From Porphyrobacter sp. UBA7686 (GTDB taxonomy: Bacteria > Pseudomonadota > Alphaproteobacteria > Sphingomonadales > Sphingomonadaceae): a stretch of DNA of 8,442 bases. Positions within the stretch are counted from its first letter, which is position 1, and each line of letters starts with the position of its first letter. The notes below the pieces were generated by a model. That model did not search any database, was not told where the DNA came from, and saw nothing but the letters and a program-made list of their open reading frames with translations. The position numbers were made by a program, and so were the translations under genes. This document shows positions 4,884-8,442 of this stretch, piece by piece. The stretch is from the NCBI GenBank assembly GCA_002482865.1, contig DLGU01000014.1, positions 36,364 through 44,805 of the forward strand. The letters are read 5' to 3'.

Positions 4884-6518
4884 GTGGACAGACGCGATTT
4901 TCTGGCGCTCAGCACCTTTTTTACAGGTGTGGCGCTGACGCCTTCCATTTTTGGCAAAGCGATCGCGGCTGAACAGCTGCAAGACGCCATCGACATCGCG
5001 GTCAAGAAGCGGCTCGCCGATGCGGCGCTCGGCGCAGCGACGGCGGCGGGTGCGAGCTATTGCGATGTCCGGGTTGGCCGCTACCTGCGCCAGTTCGTCA
5101 TCACCCGCGAACGCAATGTCGAGAATATCGTCAACACGGAATCGACCGGCACCGGCGTGCGCGTGATCGCCGATGGCTCGTGGGGCTTTGCGGCCACCAA
5201 CGAGATGACCGAGGATGCCGTCGCCAACGCCGCGCGTCAGGCAACCGCGATCGCCAAGGCCAATGCCCGCATCCAGACCGCACCGGTGCAGCTCGCGCCG
5301 ACGCCGGGCGTCGGCGAAGTCAGCTGGCGCACCCCGATCAAGAAAAACGCGATGGACGTGCCGATCGCGGACAAGGTCAACCTGCTGTTGTCGGTCAACG
5401 ACGCCGCACTGGGGGCCGGGGCGAGCTTCGTGAATTCGCTGCTGTTCCTTGTGAACGAGCAGAAGTATTTCGCTTCGACCGATGGGTCTTACATCGATCA
5501 GGACGTCCACCGCATCTGGGCACCGATGACCGTCACCGCCGTGGACAAGGCCAGCGGCAAGTTCCGCGTCCGCCAGGGCCTGTCCGATCCGCGCGGCATG
5601 GGCTACGAGTACATGACGCCCAAGCCGGCCGACAAGGTCACCCTGCCCGGCGGCGCGGTGGTCTACGGCAATTCCTACGACATGGTCGAGGACGCCGTGG
5701 CCGCAGCCAAGCAGGCCCAGGCCAAGCTGAAGGCGCGTTCGGTCAAGCCGGGCAAGTACGACCTGATGCTCGACCCCTCGCACCTGTGGCTGACCATCCA
5801 CGAATCGGTCGGCCATCCGCTGGAACTCGACCGCGTGCTCGGCTACGAAGCCAATTACGCCGGCACCAGTTTTGCAACCCTGGACAAGTGGAAAGAGAAA
5901 TTCCAGTACGGCAGCGACAAGGTCACCATCGTCGCCGACAAGACCCAGCCCACCTCGCTGGGCGCGGTCGGCTACGACGACGAAGGCGTCAAGACGCAGC
6001 GCTGGGATCTCATCTCCAAGGGCAAGCTGGTCAACTACCAGGTCATCCGCGACCAGGCCCACATCCTCGGCCTGACCGAATCGCAGGGCTGCTGCTATGC
6101 AGATTCCTGGTCCAGCGTGCAGTTCCAGCGCATGGCGAACGTGTCGCTGGAACCGGGCGAAGCCAAGCTCAGCCCGGCCGAGATGATCAAGGACATCGAG
6201 AACGGCATCTACATCATCGGCGACGGTTCCTTCTCCATCGACCAGCAGCGCTACAACGCCCAGTTCGGCGGCCAGCTGTTCTATGAAATCAAGAACGGCA
6301 AGGTCACCGACATGATCGAGGACGTGGCCTACCAGATCCGCACGCCGGAATTCTGGAACGCCTGCGTGGCGGTCTGCGACAAGAGCGACTACCGCATGGG
6401 TGGTTCGTTCTTCGACGGCAAGGGCCAGCCGGGCCAGGTCTCGGCGGTCTCGCACGGCTCGTCCACCGCGCGCTTCAACGGCATCAACGTCATCAACACC
6501 GCCCGGTCGCTGGGCTGA
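4884..6518 (+). CDS. TldD-like zinc metallopeptidase with Tat signal (TldD/PmbA family)
   Basis: This 544-residue protein is the catalytic-type member of a TldD/PmbA pair. In E. coli the TldD/TldE heterodimer degrades unfolded peptides and matures microcin B17, with metal held by HExxxH and a C-terminal Cys. Both are present: HESVGH at 306-311 and, as the likely equivalent Cys, C498 in AVCDKSDYRMGGSF. The family's YDDEG (364-368) and QPGQVS tail (515-520) are also seen. Unlike the cytoplasmic enzyme, it begins DRRDFLALS (twin Arg at 3-4), a hydrophobic stretch to about residue 24 and A-I-A at 26-28, a Tat signal with cleavage near 28. It is longer than E. coli TldD (about 480). The partner gene starts 22 nt downstream. 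From about base 5520 to the stop, Asp and Tyr codons shift strongly to GAC and TAC, unlike the first third. Family and active site are confident; export is inferred. Confidence 0.92.
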   Translation: MDRRDFLALSTFFTGVALTPSIFGKAIAAEQLQDAIDIAVKKRLADAALGAATAAGASYCDVRVGRYLRQFVITRERNVENIVNTESTGTGVRVIADGSWGFAATNEMTEDAVANAARQATAIAKANARIQTAPVQLAPTPGVGEVSWRTPIKKNAMDVPIADKVNLLLSVNDAALGAGASFVNSLLFLVNEQKYFASTDGSYIDQDVHRIWAPMTVTAVDKASGKFRVRQGLSDPRGMGYEYMTPKPADKVTLPGGAVVYGNSYDMVEDAVAAAKQAQAKLKARSVKPGKYDLMLDPSHLWLTIHESVGHPLELDRVLGYEANYAGTSFATLDKWKEKFQYGSDKVTIVADKTQPTSLGAVGYDDEGVKTQRWDLISKGKLVNYQVIRDQAHILGLTESQGCCYADSWSSVQFQRMANVSLEPGEAKLSPAEMIKDIENGIYIIGDGSFSIDQQRYNAQFGGQLFYEIKNGKVTDMIEDVAYQIRTPEFWNACVAVCDKSDYRMGGSFFDGKGQPGQVSAVSHGSSTARFNGINVINTARSLG

Positions 6519-6540
6519 ACCGCGCGCAGGAGAAGCAGCA

Positions 6541-7863
6541 ATGAGCATTCTTTCAGAAGCGCAGGCCAAAGCGATCCTCGACAAGGTGATCGCCTTTTCC
6601 ACCGCGGACAACGCCAGCGCCGTGCTGAGCGGCGGGATCGGCGGCAATGTCCGGTTCGCGCGCAACGATATTTCCACTTCGGGCATCGTCGATGATGTCC
6701 AGCTCGCGGTCGAGGTCGCTTTCGGAAAGCGCGTGGGTACCGCCTCGATCAACCAGTTTGACGATGCCTCGCTCGAACGGGTTGTGCGCCGGGCCGAGGA
6801 TCTGGCCAAGCTTGCACCGGAAAACCCCGAATACATGCCGCCGGTCGGCAAGCAGACATACACTGCGACCGAGACCTTCAGCGAGGCGACCGCCGCGCTG
6901 ACGGCGGAGGCCCGGGCCAAGATCGCCGAAGCCTCGATCCTGCCCTGCCGTGAGCGTGGCCTGATCGCAGCAGGCTTCCTAGAAGACGGGCACACCTTCT
7001 TTGCCCACGCCAATTCCAACGGCAATTTCGGCTATCAGCGCTCCACGATCGCGGATTACACCTGCACCGTGCGCACCGAAGACGGGCGCGGGTCAGGCTG
7101 GGTCGCCAGCAACGTCAAGGACGTGGCGGAATTGGATGCGGGCACCGACATCCAGATCGCGATGCGCAAAGCGGCGGCCTCCGTCGATGCAAAGGCTCTG
7201 GAACCCGGCAAGTACACCGTGATCCTTGAACCTGCGGCCGCCTCTGGCCTCATCAGCTTCATGATGAACTTCTTCGATGCGCGTTCGGCGGATGAAGGGC
7301 GCAGCTTCCTCAGCAAGCAGGGCGGCGGCAACAAGATCGGCGAGCAGATCATGGATCCGCGCGTCAACATCTACACCGATCCGGCCAACCCCACGGTCCC
7401 CGCCATGCCGTGGGATGGTGACGGCCTGCCGCGCGAGCGGACCAAGATCATTGATGCCGGCAAGGTCGCGAACCTTCAGTATTCGCGTTACTGGGCGTCC
7501 AAGCAGGGCAAGCCCGAAACCGCGGGCTGGGGCAACACGATCATGGAGGGCGGCACCAAGTCGACCGCCGAGCTGATCGCCAGCACCGAGCGCGGCATTC
7601 TCGTCACGCGCACCTGGTACATCCGCATGGTCGATCCGCAGACGGTGCTGCTCACCGGCCTGACCCGCGACGGCACGTTCTATATCGAGAACGGGCAGCT
7701 GATGTACCCGATCAAGAACTTCCGCTTCAACGAAAGCCCGGTCATCATGCTCAACAATATCGACGAGCTGGGCCGGTCGGTCCGGGTCGAAGATGGGTCG
7801 ATGATGGTGCCGCCGATGAAGCTCCGGGACTTCACCTTCACCTCGCTGTCGGACGCCGTCTGA
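6541..7863 (+). CDS. PmbA/TldE-like partner of the TldD-like peptidase
   Basis: This 440-residue protein is the non-catalytic-type member of the TldD/PmbA family. Where TldD has its metal motif, this sequence reads VILEPAAASGLI (about 227-238), without HExxxH, as is normal for PmbA/TldE. The C-terminal segment GLTRDGTFYIENGQLMYPIKNFRF followed by VIMLNNIDELG is the usual family ending. The start at ATG 6541 is supported by AGGAGA (6528-6533) with a 7-nt spacer. The N-terminus MSILSEAQAKAILDK has no signal peptide, although the adjacent TldD-like protein has a Tat signal. If the two form the expected heterodimer, it must either be carried out with its partner or stay behind. It sits in an operon, 22 nt after the TldD-like gene and 13 nt before the DUF4159 gene. 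Confidence 0.9.
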   Translation: MSILSEAQAKAILDKVIAFSTADNASAVLSGGIGGNVRFARNDISTSGIVDDVQLAVEVAFGKRVGTASINQFDDASLERVVRRAEDLAKLAPENPEYMPPVGKQTYTATETFSEATAALTAEARAKIAEASILPCRERGLIAAGFLEDGHTFFAHANSNGNFGYQRSTIADYTCTVRTEDGRGSGWVASNVKDVAELDAGTDIQIAMRKAAASVDAKALEPGKYTVILEPAAASGLISFMMNFFDARSADEGRSFLSKQGGGNKIGEQIMDPRVNIYTDPANPTVPAMPWDGDGLPRERTKIIDAGKVANLQYSRYWASKQGKPETAGWGNTIMEGGTKSTAELIASTERGILVTRTWYIRMVDPQTVLLTGLTRDGTFYIENGQLMYPIKNFRFNESPVIMLNNIDELGRSVRVEDGSMMVPPMKLRDFTFTSLSDAV

Positions 7864-7876
7864 CGCGACAGGAACA

Positions 7877-8442
7877 ATGGGCGCGGGTCACGTGAGCAAT
7901 TCAGCGATGAACCGCGCCCGTTTCCTCAGGTTGCTGGGAGGCGGACTCGCCGCCGCGATGATGGGCAGCCGCCTTGCCGCAGCCCAGCGCGCGGGCGGCG
8001 CGGCCACGGGCGGGTTCGACTTCTGGTTCACCCGGCTCAAATACAATTCGGGCGACTGGGATGTCGACCAGCGGATGCCCGCGAACCTGCTGACGTCGCT
8101 GGTCGATTACACCACCTTGCGCATTGATCCTGAAGAGCACGTCGTCGCACTCAGCGATCCGAGGATGCTGTCAGCCCCGTTCTGCTACCTCTCCGGGCAC
8201 AAGGCGGTCGAATTCTCGGATGTCGAACGCCGCAATTTCGAACGGTATGTGCGCAATGGCGGCTTTGTGTTCGTGGACGATTGCAACCACGATATCGACG
8301 GCCTGTTCGCCAAGTCATTCGAAGCGCAGATGGCCGGGATCTTCGGCGGCGAGGCGATGAAGAAGCTGCCGAACAATCACCCGCTCTATTCAAGCTTCTT
8401 CAAGTTCGCCGGGCCGCCTGCCACCAGCTTTGAACTCAACGG
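7877..8442 (+). CDS. DUF4159-domain protein with export-like N-terminus (3' end cut by window)
   Basis: An open frame runs from ATG 7877 to the window edge (188 codons, no stop). After a hydrophobic N-terminal segment it continues FWFTRLKYNSGDWD, then PFCYLSGHKAVEFSDVERRNFERYVRNGG and FVFVDDCNHDIDGLF. This pattern is typical of DUF4159: an N-terminal R-L-x-Y...W element, a P-F-x-Y-L-x-G-H element and a G-G-F-x-F-x-D-D element, probably a flavodoxin/glutamine-amidotransferase-like fold. Function is unknown. The start is uncertain: ATG 7877 has AGGA very close, while GTG 7892 and ATG 7907 are in frame. From 7907 the protein would begin MNRARFLRLLGGGLAAAMMG, resembling a Tat signal but with R-A-R instead of R-R, then an Ala-rich stretch that could hold a cleavage site. 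It follows the PmbA-like gene by 13 nt and is probably co-expressed with it. Confidence 0.8.
   Translation, partial: MGAGHVSNSAMNRARFLRLLGGGLAAAMMGSRLAAAQRAGGAATGGFDFWFTRLKYNSGDWDVDQRMPANLLTSLVDYTTLRIDPEEHVVALSDPRMLSAPFCYLSGHKAVEFSDVERRNFERYVRNGGFVFVDDCNHDIDGLFAKSFEAQMAGIFGGEAMKKLPNNHPLYSSFFKFAGPPATSFELN

Noticed and set aside
4821..7025. Minus-strand open frame of 734 codons opposite the tldD-like and pmbA-like genes
   Set aside because: It has low-complexity composition (repeated Asp, Val, Gly, Arg) mirroring GC-biased third positions of the real genes. There is no ribosome site or known motif.

Overview
The window looks like chromosomal DNA of an alphaproteobacterium. GC content is high, C/G-ending codons dominate, and both tRNAs have the CCA end encoded. 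The protein families and their style suggest Sphingomonadales (Erythrobacter/Sphingomonas-like). That placement is an inference from overall character, not from a marker gene.

Layout from left to right. (1) Positions 1-33 hold the last ten codons of an upstream plus-strand gene with a hydrophobic C-terminus. A HisC-like PLP aminotransferase with a twin-arginine (Tat) signal follows 31 nt later. (2) An acyl-CoA thioesterase-like double-hotdog gene converges on it, with only 7 nt between the stop codons. (3) Two adjacent plus-strand tRNA genes follow, tRNA-Cys(GCA) and tRNA-Thr(CGT). (4) A minus-strand signal-peptide amidohydrolase of the Xaa-Pro-dipeptidase/imidazolonepropionase-like group is divergent from an HPP-family membrane protein. 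They share a 158-nt intergenic region with a weak promoter candidate on each strand. (5) About 350 nt without a convincing gene contain a perfect 14-bp palindrome and a 7-bp hairpin just ahead of the next ribosome-binding site. (6) A tight plus-strand operon runs off the right edge: a TldD-type metallopeptidase with a Tat signal, its PmbA/TldE-like partner without a signal, and a DUF4159 protein with an N-terminal export-like segment, truncated by the window end.

The most interesting part is the right-hand operon. Classical TldD/TldE is a cytoplasmic heterodimeric protease. Here the catalytic subunit keeps HExxxH (H306, E307, H311) and a C-terminal Cys (C498), yet starts with a DRRDFL Tat motif and an A-x-A site. 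Its partner lacks a signal, so the pair may fold in the cytoplasm and be exported together. The DUF4159 neighbour also appears targeted to the envelope. The last two thirds of the tldD-like gene use codons very differently from its first third and from the partner gene, which suggests a mosaic or acquired segment. The aminotransferase and amidohydrolase also carry export signals, so much of the window encodes envelope-targeted enzymes acting on amino acids or peptides.
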